A DNA stretch of 64,000 bases from an uncultured Steroidobacter sp. (GCA_937864115.1 CALMII010000035.1:1-64000); one strand, 5' to 3'. Positions 18,801-27,064 are shown, numbered from the stretch's first letter. A program made the numbers and translations. Notes: generated by a model not told the origin, from the letters alone.

Positions 18801-18901
18801 CCAACGAAGAGCAGCGGTCGTATTTTCAGTTCAGCAACGCCACGTTCACTCAGTACGAAGCGGGCCGGACCATCATCGTCGGATTGCGCGGCAGATTCTG
18901 A
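15821..18901 (+). CDS. TonB-dependent receptor, probable xylo-oligosaccharide uptake
   Basis: The 1026-residue outer-membrane protein has a signal peptide ending near VQAAETAS. A TonB box-like stretch (LEEVIVTGFRKS) is followed by a plug domain (DIGKFPDTNIAESFNRIPGI; GLGTNFTRILLNDA) and a 22-strand-type barrel ending in the typical terminal Phe (GLRGRF). ATG 15821 was chosen because AGGGGGAG precedes it and it gives a proper signal peptide; an upstream in-frame start at 15698 would add 41 non-signal residues that read through operator DNA. The presence of both LacI-type and GntR-type sites upstream suggests it imports glucuronoxylan fragments. The exact ligand is inferred. Confidence 0.93.
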   Translation: MNNSINDRRSGHASILGACIAAIVGSAPTVQAAETASSQPLEEVIVTGFRKSLEDSTDAKREAVGFVDAIFAEDIGKFPDTNIAESFNRIPGITITREVTGEGLNIAIRGLGTNFTRILLNDAPVAIASTGRTDAQSTNREVDLDLFPTELFSQLTVNKTSNARTLEGGAAGTVNMRSARPFDNEGTQLTYSIQGSDNSNADGTGARGSIVASGTWGAFGALAGVVGVHNKVRTTGFETIGWTNANLSEAQAGAGVARNTTGGGNWTIPAAVPANAGNGLTPDTVVDRAFLLANNPGLSIQQIDNALIPRLGRPAEEFGTKDRYNGIVSLEFRPSDDLHFFLDSMYGKKENDLERIDMNWVGRNGAMIPLNLQVDRENCANGCVVTSGTFANAQAFLEYRPFIEDTEYWGVNPGMSWQFTDRLSLDVQGNYTKSEFHRESPTFLVITPASSGMTVTYTNDGGIPVIASSTDLNDPANFGWAGGRVNMQDEKRETETKGGRANLTWGDETLNVKFGGAYDEVSREIKAYDNSQAWQNAACGNNPNVELPAPNSQPGCNGLNVPGASPPGFPAYPGYGTGYSAGFPPLTYGGSLIPQGALQNYLRPGPGFITADWAAVVRDSGYNDFHSVTPETGASNTGASGGLISETTTGLYTEINGDSAIGANRLRYNVGVRWVKTEQTVGGRVSLTDPRNPPPPASGPNPADGGLYPNVVSFVETETEYENWLPSASVAMNIAENAVIRAALSRTMTRPNPNDMLPGLNFSTPSADVGTVGNSDLDPFLSDNIDLGFEYYTGGAGYFGVAAFRKGIEGFTVQGSTTVPFSDLATYGVTYASLTPTQQAAIDARGGPGVATVVLNQQINASGRLTVNGLEFNWVQPLDFLLEGIGLSGFGFTANYTLIDQKGDGAAPAVAIGVAPETYNATFYYENYGVSARISTTYAEGSQVSGLNQNGIPLAALYGDNYQQWDFSSSFDFAEMFGWSDLVPQLTIDVINLTNEEQRSYFQFSNATFTQYEAGRTIIVGLRGRF

Positions 18902-18925
18902 GGGCCGGGCGCCGGCGCCGCAGCG

Positions 18926-21319
18926 TCACTGGCTGGCCGGTAGAGCGTAGGCAATGAGATAGCCGCCCGCATCGCTGCGAGCCGCAACCTCCTTGCCGCC
19001 CTGGGCCTCCGGTTGAGCCGAGTGACTCAATGCGACCGCATCGCTGGACGGCACCGCGATCACGACGAACTGTTGCTGGCTGCGCGGCGACACGTAACTC
19101 ATCGGCGTGGCCTGCGCGCTGTTCGGCAGCACGTCGCTCCACAGCACCTTGCCCGTGCGCAGATCGAACGCGCGCATCCGCCGGTCCATCGTGCCGCCCA
19201 TGAAGATCAGGCCGCCGCGCGTGACGATGGAGCCGCCGCTGTACGGCACGCCCATCGTGAGCGGCAGTTGCGATTTCAGACCGAGCGGTCCGAGTTCGTT
19301 CGCTGTGCCGAGCGGACGCCGCCAGAGCGTCTCGCGCGAGCGCAGGTCGACCACGGCGATCTCGCCGTACGGCGGCTGCTGGCACGGCGTGAAGATCGGC
19401 GACAGGAACGGATCCGTGCTGGAAGCGTACGGCGTGTTGAGCTGCCAGCCGCCGCCGAAGCCGAACTTCGTTTTCTCCGTGACCGTGGCCCGCGGATACA
19501 GCTGCACGCGGTTCGCGACGTGCAGCGAGTTCACGACCATCACGCTGTTGAGTTCGTCGACCGCGACGCTGCCCCAGTTCATGCCGCCCGCGAAGCCCGG
19601 GTACTGGATGCTGCCGCCGAGCGACGGCGGCGTCAGCGGGCCTTCGTAACGCAGCTTGCGGAAGGCGATGCGACACAGCATCTGGTCGATCGGCGTGACG
19701 CCCCACATCGCGGCTTCCGTCAGCGGCGCGCCGGCAAACGATGGCATGCCGGTCGAGAACGGCTGGGTCGGTGAAGTCCATTCCTCCGGCACGTCGGTCT
19801 GCGGCACCGGTTTCTCTTCGACCGTCGCGAGCGGTGCGCCCGTGCGCCGGTCGAGCAGGAACAGTTCGCCGCGCTTGGTCGGCACCACGACCGCCGGTGT
19901 CGAGGTGTTGTTGCTGCCGGGAATGTCGACCAGCACCGGCTGCGACGGCACGTCGTAGTCCCAGATGTCGTGATGCGTGGTCTGGAAGGACCAGCGCACC
20001 TGGCCGCTGGTGACATCGAGTGCGACCACCGAGCTGCCGTACTTTTCCGATTCGGGCGAGCGATGTCCGCCGTAGTAGTCCGGCGTCGCGTTGCCCGTCG
20101 GGATGTAGACGAGACCGAGCGTGTCGTCGGCGCTGAACAGGCTCCACGCATTCGGCGTGCCGCGCGTGTAGGTTTCGCCTTCGGCTGGCGCCGTGGTGCG
20201 ATCCGGACGGCCCATGTCCCAGGCCCAGACGAGCTGTCCGTCGAGCGGATTGAAGGCACGCACGACACCGGAGGGTTCGCCGGTCTCGACGTTGTCGACG
20301 ACCCAGCCGCCGAGCACCGCGACATTGCGCGCGATCGTCGGCGGCGAAGTGACGTAGTACCAGCCGGGTTTCACTTCGCCCATGCCGGCGAGCAGATCCA
20401 CTTCACCATTCACGCCGAACCCGCTGCAGGCCTTGCCGGTTTTCGCATCGACGGCGATCAGCCGCGCGTCCGTCGTCGCCGTGAGAATGCGCTCTGCGCA
20501 TTCGGCGACGGGCTCGGGTGCGCGGTAATACGTGACGCCGCGGCAGGTGGTGGTGAAACCGATCTTTGAATCCTTCACCTTCGGATCGAAGCGCCAGCGT
20601 TCCTGTCCGGTGTCGCCGTCGATGGCGGCCATCACGTTGCCGGCAAGACAGACATACAGCGTGTCGTCGATCTGCAGCGGCGTGGCCTTGAAGGCGCCGC
20701 CGACGCCGCTGCGCCAGGTCCACGCCACGCCGAGCCTGTCGACATTGGTCGTGTCGATCTGGTCGGCCAGCACGTAGCGCGTGCCGGCCGGCGTGCGGCC
20801 GTAGTGAGCCCAGTCGGTGCCGGTCGACGGCGGCGCATCCCGCATGGCGACCGGAAACGGCAAGGTCGGATAGGGCCGATGCAGTGCGATGCCGACGCAG
20901 AGCGCCGCCAATGCGATGAACGCCAGCCACGTCAGCGGCGATCGCAGCAGCGGACGATCGATGCGTCCATGCAGCATGCGCCGCAGGCCCGGACGCAGCA
21001 GGAAGAGTCCGAGGACCAGGAAGGGCAGGATCCGCGGCGCGAGCGCCCAGCCGTCGAAGCCGACTTCGGCGAGCGCCCAGATCACCGTGCCGACGACGAG
21101 AAGACCGTAGAGCCGGCTGCCCCACACTTCGGCGCGGAACAGCAGCACGCCGCTGGCGATGAGTACGATGCCGGCGATGGCGTAATAGAACGAGCCGCCG
21201 AGCATGAGCAGCCGCACGCCGCCGATGCCGAGGACCAGGCCCATCAGCACGAAGATCGTGGCGAGAATGCGCGGCGCGCGGGTGGCGGACTTGCGTGTCG
21301 AGTACAGGCTTCTGTTCAC
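18926..21319 (-). CDS. gcd: Membrane-bound PQQ-dependent glucose dehydrogenase
   Basis: The 797-residue protein starts with five hydrophobic segments (about residues 18-150), then a periplasmic eight-bladed PQQ propeller (DWAHYGRTPAGTRY; CRGVTYYRAPE; PSQPVLVDIPGSNNTSTPAV; GGMNWGSVAVD). Such mGDH enzymes oxidise glucose and other aldoses to lactones in the periplasm and pass electrons to ubiquinone. It is convergent with the TonB receptor gene, with a 24-bp GC-rich gap. It is divergent from the ligase gene at 21510. No PQQ biosynthesis genes are in the window. A link to the xylan locus (xylose oxidation) is possible but not shown. Confidence 0.93.
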   Translation of the reverse strand: MNRSLYSTRKSATRAPRILATIFVLMGLVLGIGGVRLLMLGGSFYYAIAGIVLIASGVLLFRAEVWGSRLYGLLVVGTVIWALAEVGFDGWALAPRILPFLVLGLFLLRPGLRRMLHGRIDRPLLRSPLTWLAFIALAALCVGIALHRPYPTLPFPVAMRDAPPSTGTDWAHYGRTPAGTRYVLADQIDTTNVDRLGVAWTWRSGVGGAFKATPLQIDDTLYVCLAGNVMAAIDGDTGQERWRFDPKVKDSKIGFTTTCRGVTYYRAPEPVAECAERILTATTDARLIAVDAKTGKACSGFGVNGEVDLLAGMGEVKPGWYYVTSPPTIARNVAVLGGWVVDNVETGEPSGVVRAFNPLDGQLVWAWDMGRPDRTTAPAEGETYTRGTPNAWSLFSADDTLGLVYIPTGNATPDYYGGHRSPESEKYGSSVVALDVTSGQVRWSFQTTHHDIWDYDVPSQPVLVDIPGSNNTSTPAVVVPTKRGELFLLDRRTGAPLATVEEKPVPQTDVPEEWTSPTQPFSTGMPSFAGAPLTEAAMWGVTPIDQMLCRIAFRKLRYEGPLTPPSLGGSIQYPGFAGGMNWGSVAVDELNSVMVVNSLHVANRVQLYPRATVTEKTKFGFGGGWQLNTPYASSTDPFLSPIFTPCQQPPYGEIAVVDLRSRETLWRRPLGTANELGPLGLKSQLPLTMGVPYSGGSIVTRGGLIFMGGTMDRRMRAFDLRTGKVLWSDVLPNSAQATPMSYVSPRSQQQFVVIAVPSSDAVALSHSAQPEAQGGKEVAARSDAGGYLIAYALPASQ

Positions 21320-21509
21320 GAGTAGGTCTGCTTGCTGGTTCTGATTTCGTCGCCGCCCGGCGGCGCCCGGAGAGGCCGCATGTATAGCTCATCTGCCGTG
21401 GTCGCGCGAGGCGGCCCGTGGCTTGCGATGCGGAACCGTGCGATCCGCGGCAGAGTTGCTGCATGATGTCCGGCGCCGTACTTTTCCTCAGCGCCGCCAT
21501 GGGCAACGG

Positions 21510-22649
21510 ATGAATTCATTTCCATACACTTTCGGCATCGAAGAGGAGTACTTCCTCGCACTCGCGGCGGACGGCAGCCTCGCGCCCTGCATTCCCGATC
21601 ACTTCCTGGCGCGGGCGCATGCGCGGCTCGGCGATGCGGTGACGTCGGAGCTGCTGCAGTCGCAGATCGAGATTGCCTCGCCCGTTCTGAGTTCGATGCG
21701 CGAAGCGCGCGAGCAGCTCATGCATCTGCGCTCGGCGCTGGCGCAGATGCTCGCGGAAGAGGACCTGCAGCTGATCGCGGCGAGCACGCATCCGCTCGGT
21801 GCCTGGCGCGAGCAGCAGGTGACGGTCAAGCCGCGCTACGACCGTCTGCTGTCCGATTTCCGCATCGTCGGCCAGCGCAATCTCGTCTGCGGCATGCACG
21901 TCCACGTGGAGATTCCCGCGGGTACCGATCGGGTCCGGCTCATGAACCGGATCATGCCGTGGCTGCCGGTGTTCCTCGCCCTGAGTACGTCCTCGCCGTT
22001 CTGGGATCAGCGCGTCACCGGCCTCATGAGCTATCGCCAGGCCATCTACGACGAATGGCCGCGCAGCGGCATTCCGGACTTCTTCGACGACGAGGCGGAC
22101 TACGATGCCTTCGCGACCTTGCTGCACGGCGCCGGCGCACTCGCCGATGCCAGCTTCCTGTGGTGGGCGATCCGTCCGGCGATGAAATTTCCGACGCTCG
22201 AACTGCGCATCGCCGACGTGTGTACGAGCGCAGACGATGCGCTGGCGCTGGCCGCGCTGTTCCGCTGCCTGATCGCGATGCTGGTGCGCAATCCGCAGCA
22301 CGGGGCGCAGCGTTCGACGCATACGCGCCGGCTCATCGACGAAAACCGCTGGCGCGCCAAGCGCGACAGCACGGGCGCGAGCCTGATCGATGAAGGCTCG
22401 GGGTCGGCGGTGCCGATGCGCCAGGTGATCGCAAACCTCGTCGACCTGGTTGCCGAAGATGCGCAGCGGCTCGAATGCGTGCCGGAACTGCAGCACCTGA
22501 CCCGCATCCTCGATCGCGGCACCAGTGCGCATGCGCAGTTGCGCATCTACAATGACGCGCGCGCCGCCGGCGACAGCCAGGACCGTGCCCTGCGTCGCGT
22601 CGTCGAATGGCTCAGCAACGAAACCACCGCCACCCCTGCAGATGCCTGA
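21510..22649 (+). CDS. ybdK: Carboxylate-amine ligase, YbdK family (GCS2)
   Basis: The 379-residue protein has the GCS2/YbdK start FGIEEEYFLA, the block GMHVHVEI and a C-terminal RLDENRWRA-like segment (RRLIDENRWRAKRDS). YbdK proteins are ATP-grasp-like gamma-glutamyl ligases with weak glutamate-cysteine ligase activity; natural substrates are mostly unknown. ATG 21510 was chosen for the family-typical N-terminus; the frame is open further upstream but adds an unrelated arginine-rich stretch. The stop overlaps the start of the downstream class I amidotransferase-type hydrolase by 8 bp, so the pair probably makes and breaks the same kind of gamma-glutamyl bond. Confidence 0.9.
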   Translation: MNSFPYTFGIEEEYFLALAADGSLAPCIPDHFLARAHARLGDAVTSELLQSQIEIASPVLSSMREAREQLMHLRSALAQMLAEEDLQLIAASTHPLGAWREQQVTVKPRYDRLLSDFRIVGQRNLVCGMHVHVEIPAGTDRVRLMNRIMPWLPVFLALSTSSPFWDQRVTGLMSYRQAIYDEWPRSGIPDFFDDEADYDAFATLLHGAGALADASFLWWAIRPAMKFPTLELRIADVCTSADDALALAALFRCLIAMLVRNPQHGAQRSTHTRRLIDENRWRAKRDSTGASLIDEGSGSAVPMRQVIANLVDLVAEDAQRLECVPELQHLTRILDRGTSAHAQLRIYNDARAAGDSQDRALRRVVEWLSNETTATPADA

Positions 22650-23427
22650 CCAACCGCGCAAGAGTCTCATCGGTCTCTCGCCCCGAATCCTGCGTCGCGT
22701 CCCGCGCGAACTCGGCTTCCGCGACAAGACGCTGCAATACCTGGAACAGTCGATGGCCCATTGCGTGATGCGGCTCGGCGCCGTCGCCGTGATGATTCCG
22801 ACCATCGAACATTCGAGCGACATCGGCCGCTGGGAAGTGGCCACCGAAGACTACGTGAACGGACTCGACGGCCTGATCCTGCAGGGCGGCGCCGACATCG
22901 ACCCGACGGTCTACGGCGAACAGCCGACCGACGTGATCGGGCCGACCGACGCGGTGCGCGATCAGTTCGAACTGGAACTGCTGCGCGGCTTCGCGGCCGC
23001 CGGCAAACCGGTGCTCGGCGTGTGCCGCGGCATGCAGCTCATCAACGTCGCCTACGGCGGCACGCTCTATCAGGATCTCGAAGCGGCTGGTGCGACGCAG
23101 TTCCAGCATCGCCTGCCCGATCTCTACGACGAGCACGCACACGAAGTGAACTTCACCGAAGGCGGCTGGCTGCAGTCGATCTATCGCGGCGCGAAGGAAG
23201 CGCGCGTGACCTCGATCCATCACCAGGGTGTGCGCGCGCTCGGCAGGGATCTCGTCATCGACGCCACCTCTCCCGACGGCGTGATCGAAGCGGTCCGGCA
23301 TCGCGAGCATCCATTCATCGTGGGCGTGCAGTGGCACCCGGAATTCCACGACGCCCGGTTCCCCGGACTGCTGCCGACCGAGCCGCTGGTGAAAGCTTTT
23401 CTCAAGACGGCGTCGCAGCGGCTCTGA
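22642..23427 (+). CDS. Gamma-glutamyl-gamma-aminobutyrate hydrolase family peptidase (PuuD-like)
   Basis: The 261-residue cytoplasmic protein is a class I glutamine-amidotransferase-like hydrolase (peptidase C26). It shows LILQGGADIDP, nucleophile Cys128 in GVCRGMQLINVAYGG, and the His/Glu pair in GVQWHPEF. PuuD hydrolyses gamma-glutamyl-GABA; relatives cleave other gamma-glutamyl amides. The start ATG 22642 lies within the end of the YbdK-like gene, which indicates coupling. No other putrescine-degradation genes are nearby, so assignment to the Puu pathway is not supported and the substrate is open. Confidence 0.9.
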   Translation: MPDQPRKSLIGLSPRILRRVPRELGFRDKTLQYLEQSMAHCVMRLGAVAVMIPTIEHSSDIGRWEVATEDYVNGLDGLILQGGADIDPTVYGEQPTDVIGPTDAVRDQFELELLRGFAAAGKPVLGVCRGMQLINVAYGGTLYQDLEAAGATQFQHRLPDLYDEHAHEVNFTEGGWLQSIYRGAKEARVTSIHHQGVRALGRDLVIDATSPDGVIEAVRHREHPFIVGVQWHPEFHDARFPGLLPTEPLVKAFLKTASQRL

Positions 23428-23430
23428 TCC

Positions 23431-23489
23431 CTGTGGGGCCGGCTTCAGCCGGCCTCTTTTCGGAAGTCAGGCTGAAGCCTGACCCACAG
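23431..23489. repeat. BIME-like element, copy B (alpha-beta)
   Basis: CTGTGGG, palindrome alpha with TTCA centre, palindrome beta, closing CCCACAG. It starts 3 bp after the hydrolase stop. Confidence 0.9.
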
Positions 23490-23636
23490 AATCCTCCTTC
23501 CTCCTCAGCACTCGATCACATTCACCGCCAGCCCTCCGCGCGACGTCTCCTATGGGCCATGATGATCCATCGCCGCGTCGCCGTCGTATGTATACCGCGG
23601 GTGTTGCGGAAACCGGGCCGTCGTCGCACCCTCCGG

Positions 23637-23671
23637 CCAGTAGCCAGTAGCCAGTAGCCAGTAGCCAGTAA
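23637..23671. repeat. Heptanucleotide tandem repeat, five CCAGTAG units
   Basis: Five contiguous 7-bp units (the last is CCAGTAA) end 6 bp before the ATG of the flavin-dependent oxidoreductase, occupying its ribosome-binding region. Variation in unit number would change leader spacing. Confidence 0.9.
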
Positions 23672-23677
23672 CCCGCA

Positions 23678-24673
23678 ATGATTCCCTTCTCCGTCCTCGA
23701 TCTCTCCCCCGTCACCGCTGGTTCGACACCGGCCCAGTCCTTCCGCAACACGCTGCAGCTCGCACAGCATGCAGAGCGCTGGGGGTATCGGCGCTACTGG
23801 CTGGCGGAGCATCACAACATGCCCGGCATCGCGAGCGCCGCAACGTCCGTGGTGATCGGATACGTTGCCGGCGGCACCTCGACGATCCGCGTCGGCGCCG
23901 GCGGCATCATGCTGCCGAATCATTCGCCGCTGGTGATCGCGGAACAGTTCGGCACGTTGGAGTCGCTGTACCCCGGGCGCATCGATCTCGGGCTCGGTCG
24001 CGCGCCGGGTTCCGATCAGCTGGCGGCGCGCGCGCTGCGTCGCAACCTGTCGTCCGATCCCGAAGAGTTCCCGCAGGACATCGTCGAGCTCATGGGCTAC
24101 TTCCAGCCGGCACAGCCGAACCAGGCGGTGCGTGCCGTGCCCGGTGCGGGACTCGACGTGCCGCTGTGGATTCTGGGATCGAGCCTGTTCGGCGCGCAGG
24201 TGGCGGCGGCGTTCGGACTGCCGTTCGCCTTCGCTTCGCACTTCGCGCCGGCGCAGATGATGCAAGCGATCCAGATCTATCGCGACGGCTTCCGGCCCTC
24301 GGCGCAGCTCGAGCGGCCGTACGTCATGCTCGGCTTCAATGTCTTCGCTGCGGATACCGATGAAGAGGCGCGACTGCTCGCCAGCTCCGTGCAGCAGGCA
24401 TTCGTCGCGCTGCGCACCGGACGGCCGATGCAGTTGCAGCCGCCGGTCGCCGGCTATCTCGATTCGCTGGGTGATTACGAGCGCGCCATCCTGCGCGACG
24501 TGCTGTCCTGTTCCGCCATCGGCTCGCCGCAGACGGTGCGCGAGAGCATCGAGGCCTTCGTCGCCCGCACCGGCGCGGACGAACTCATCATCGCCTGCAA
24601 CATGTACGAACACGCCGCGCGCCTGCGCTCCTATGAGATCGCAGCGCAGGTGCGCGGCTCGCCGTCGTCCTGA
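23678..24673 (+). CDS. LLM-class flavin-dependent oxidoreductase (luciferase-like)
   Basis: The 331-residue protein has the bacterial luciferase-like TIM barrel: RYWLAEHHNMPGIASAA, GAGGIMLPNHSPLVIAEQFG and DLGLGRAPGSD are the hallmark blocks of the YhbW-type group. Such enzymes use reduced flavin for monooxygenation; the substrate of this group is generally unknown. A CCAGTAG tandem repeat occupies the place of the ribosome-binding site. The stop codon directly abuts the stop of the convergent sulfhydrylase gene (TGA at 24671-24673, reverse TGA at 24674-24676), so no terminator separates them. Confidence 0.88.
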   Translation: MIPFSVLDLSPVTAGSTPAQSFRNTLQLAQHAERWGYRRYWLAEHHNMPGIASAATSVVIGYVAGGTSTIRVGAGGIMLPNHSPLVIAEQFGTLESLYPGRIDLGLGRAPGSDQLAARALRRNLSSDPEEFPQDIVELMGYFQPAQPNQAVRAVPGAGLDVPLWILGSSLFGAQVAAAFGLPFAFASHFAPAQMMQAIQIYRDGFRPSAQLERPYVMLGFNVFAADTDEEARLLASSVQQAFVALRTGRPMQLQPPVAGYLDSLGDYERAILRDVLSCSAIGSPQTVRESIEAFVARTGADELIIACNMYEHAARLRSYEIAAQVRGSPSS

Positions 24674-25960
24674 TCAGGTCTGCGCCAGCGCCTGGTCGAC
24701 GTCGGCCAGGATGTCGTCGATATGTTCGATGCCGATCGACAGGCGCACGGTGTCTTCCGTGACGCCCGCCTTCTCCAGTTCCGCCGGCGACAACTGGCGG
24801 TGCGTGGTGGAGGCGGGATGGCAGGCGAGCGACTTCGCATCGCCGATGTTCACCAGCCGCGTGATGAGCTTGAGTGCATCCTGGAATTTCTCGCCGCCCT
24901 TGCGGCCGCTCTTCACGCCGAACGTCAGGATGCCCGACGCCTTGCCGCCGAGGTACTTCTTCACGAGCGCATGATCCGGATGCGACTCCAGGCCGCCGTA
25001 CTTCACCCAGCTCACTTTCGCATGCCGGCTCAGGTGCTGCGCGACCTTCAGCGCGTTCTCGCTGATGCGATCCATGCGCAGTCCGAGCGTTTCGATGCCC
25101 TGCAGGATCAGGAACGCATTGAACGGCGATAGGGCCGAGCCCATGTTCCGCAGCGGCACGACGCGCGCGCGGGCGATGTAGGCCGCGGGGCCGAGCGCTT
25201 CGGTGTACACGACGCCGTGATAGCTCACGTCGGGCTCGTTCAGGCGGCGGAAGCGCTCCCTGTGCTGCGCCCACGGGAACTTGCCCGAATCGACGATGGC
25301 GCCGCCGATGCTGTTGCCGTGACCGCCGAGATACTTGGTCAATGAATGCACGACGATGTCGGCGCCGTGGTCGAACGGCCGGCACAGGTACGGCGTCGGC
25401 ACCGTGTTGTCGATGATCAGCGGTACGCCGTGGGCATGCGCAATCTTGGCGATGCGCTCGAAGTCGGTGATGTTGCCGAGCGGATTGCCGACGGATTCGC
25501 AGAAGATCGCCTTGGTGCGCGCATCGATCAGCTTCGCGAACGAGTCCGGGTCGCGATAGTCGGCGAAACGCACGTCGATGCCGTACTGCGGCAGCGTATG
25601 CGCGAACAGGTTGTAGGTGCCGCCGTAGAGCGTGCTCGCGGAGACGATGTTGTCGCCGGCTTCGCTGATGGTGAGGATCGAGTACGTGACGGCCGCCTGG
25701 CCCGAGGACAGCGCCAGCGCGCCGATGCCGCCCTCCAGCGCCGCGATGCGCTGTTCGAGCACCGCGTTGGTCGGGTTCATGATGCGCGTGTAGATGTTGC
25801 CTTCGACCTTGAGGTCGAAGAGATCCGCGCCATGCTGCGTACTGTCGAACGCATAGGCGACCGTCTGATAGATCGGCACGGCCACGGATCGTGTCGTGGG
25901 ATCGGGTGTGTAGCCGCCGTGCACGGCGATCGTTTCCGGTTTCCAGCTCGGTTGAGACAT
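24674..25960 (-). CDS. metY: O-acetylhomoserine sulfhydrylase (aminocarboxypropyltransferase)
   Basis: The 428-residue PLP enzyme is of the Cys/Met metabolism family. It has AALEGGIGALALSSGQAA, ASTLYGGTYNLF, the aspartate region VPLIIDNTVPTPYLCRP, and the Schiff-base lysine at about residue 209 in HSLTKYLGGHG. The long insert after the lysine (GGAIVDSGKFPW) is typical of MetY rather than MetB/MetC. It joins O-acetylhomoserine with sulfide to make homocysteine. It stands alone; no other methionine gene is adjacent. No SAM-riboswitch fold was convincingly seen in the short leader. Confidence 0.95.
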   Translation of the reverse strand: MSQPSWKPETIAVHGGYTPDPTTRSVAVPIYQTVAYAFDSTQHGADLFDLKVEGNIYTRIMNPTNAVLEQRIAALEGGIGALALSSGQAAVTYSILTISEAGDNIVSASTLYGGTYNLFAHTLPQYGIDVRFADYRDPDSFAKLIDARTKAIFCESVGNPLGNITDFERIAKIAHAHGVPLIIDNTVPTPYLCRPFDHGADIVVHSLTKYLGGHGNSIGGAIVDSGKFPWAQHRERFRRLNEPDVSYHGVVYTEALGPAAYIARARVVPLRNMGSALSPFNAFLILQGIETLGLRMDRISENALKVAQHLSRHAKVSWVKYGGLESHPDHALVKKYLGGKASGILTFGVKSGRKGGEKFQDALKLITRLVNIGDAKSLACHPASTTHRQLSPAELEKAGVTEDTVRLSIGIEHIDDILADVDQALAQT

Positions 25961-26061
25961 CGGGAGCTCCCGCGTTGAGTTTGAGACGTGCGATCCCGCT
26001 GATCGCCCGGGGCCAAACTTAAGGTACGCATGACGCGAAAGTCCAACCGGCGGCGCTCCGC

Positions 26062-26117
26062 CTGTGGGGCCGGCTTCAGCCGGCCTTGGGAGATGTCAGG
26101 CTAAAGCCTGACCCACA
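26062..26117. repeat. BIME-like element, copy C (alpha-beta)
   Basis: Same layout as copy B. Unlike most copies it lies in a divergent intergenic region, about 100 bp upstream of metY and 68 bp upstream of the methyltransferase start. Confidence 0.88.
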
Positions 26118-26184
26118 AGCGGGAACCGCAGCCCCGACCGATGCGTACTCATATACCCGGCCGACCGTAGGGAAGAGGGGCACC

Positions 26185-26979
26185 GTGCTGGACAGGTTCT
26201 TTGCCGCCAACCGTCGCATTTCCCAGGCACTGACGCCGCGGCACATCGACGAAGCCAATGTCTTCGGCGCCTTTCGCAAGATAGGCGCCCTGTTGCTGTC
26301 GCGTCCCGACGTGCGCACCGTCGTGGACGTCGGCGCCGGCAAGCGCTGGCATTTTCCGCGTCACTACAAGCGCTGGTACGACATCCACCTGATCGGACTC
26401 GACATCGACGCGGCCGAAATGGCATCGAACGATGCGCTCGACGAAAGAATCGAATGCGATGTTTCGGCGACGATCCCGCTGTCCGACGATTCGGCAGACC
26501 TGTTCATGGTCCACTCCGGCATCGAACACTTCCCCGACAATCAGAAATTCCTCGAAAGCGCGCTGCGTATCCTGCGTCCCGGGGGATTCCTCGTCGCGCA
26601 GTTTCCCAGTCGCTATGCGCCTTTCGTCCTTGCGAACCGTCTGCTGCCCGAACGCGTCAGCCGTCGCGTGCTGGATCGCGCGATGGGCGAGCGCGCGAAG
26701 CTGCTGGGCTTTCGCGCACACTACGATCGCACCGACTACGCTGCGTTCCGGCACATGTTCATGCAGGTCGGCTTCGAGGAGCTGTACCACCTGCCTGGCT
26801 ACAGCAGCAGCGCCTACTGCGAGTTCTTCCTGCCGCTGTTCGCGCTCTCTTATATGTATGACGCGCTGACCTTCACGCTCGGCATCCGGCAGCTCGCGTC
26901 CTACAATTTCTGGGTGCTGCGCAAGCCGACACCGCATCCCGAAACGGAACCGTTGCGGTTGTATGCGTGGATGAGGTGA
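26185..26979 (+). CDS. Class I SAM-dependent methyltransferase
   Basis: The 264-residue protein has methyltransferase motif I (TVVDVGAGKRWHFP), an acidic motif II (LIGLDIDAAEM), and SADLFMVHSGIEHF and ALRILRPGGFLVAQFPS, as in Methyltransf_11/23 proteins. A hydrophobic C-terminal part (FFLPLFALSYMYDALTFTLG) may attach to the membrane. GTG 26185 was chosen because AGAGGGG stands 6 nt upstream and because earlier in-frame starts read through the BIME-like repeat. Lipid or glycan methylation is possible; the substrate is unknown. Confidence 0.85.
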   Translation: MLDRFFAANRRISQALTPRHIDEANVFGAFRKIGALLLSRPDVRTVVDVGAGKRWHFPRHYKRWYDIHLIGLDIDAAEMASNDALDERIECDVSATIPLSDDSADLFMVHSGIEHFPDNQKFLESALRILRPGGFLVAQFPSRYAPFVLANRLLPERVSRRVLDRAMGERAKLLGFRAHYDRTDYAAFRHMFMQVGFEELYHLPGYSSSAYCEFFLPLFALSYMYDALTFTLGIRQLASYNFWVLRKPTPHPETEPLRLYAWMR

Positions 26980-26995
26980 GGAGAGGAGAGAGTCG

Positions 26996-27064
26996 GGCCG
27001 CAAAAGACCGCATAAAAGAAAGTAGGGACTTTGCTTCAATTTCTTTCATGCGGTCTTTGCGGCT
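26996..27064. repeat. CGCAAA-type inverted-repeat element, copy 2
   Basis: Arms GCCGCAAAAGACCGCAT and ATGCGGTCTTTGCGGC, extended by AAAGAAA/TTTCTTT, enclose a short AT-rich loop. It lies 16 bp after the methyltransferase stop and would form a long RNA stem there. It is related in layout to 10667-10748. Confidence 0.75.

Noticed and set aside
23522..24613. Reverse open frame with repeated Leu-Leu-Ala-Thr-Gly-Tyr-Trp units
   Set aside because: The repeated peptide is only the CCAGTAG tandem repeat read backwards; the forward frame is a luciferase-like enzyme.
25961..26061. Possible SAM-sensing riboswitch before metY
   Set aside because: The leader is short and no riboswitch core pairing could be assigned by eye; a covariance-model search would decide.
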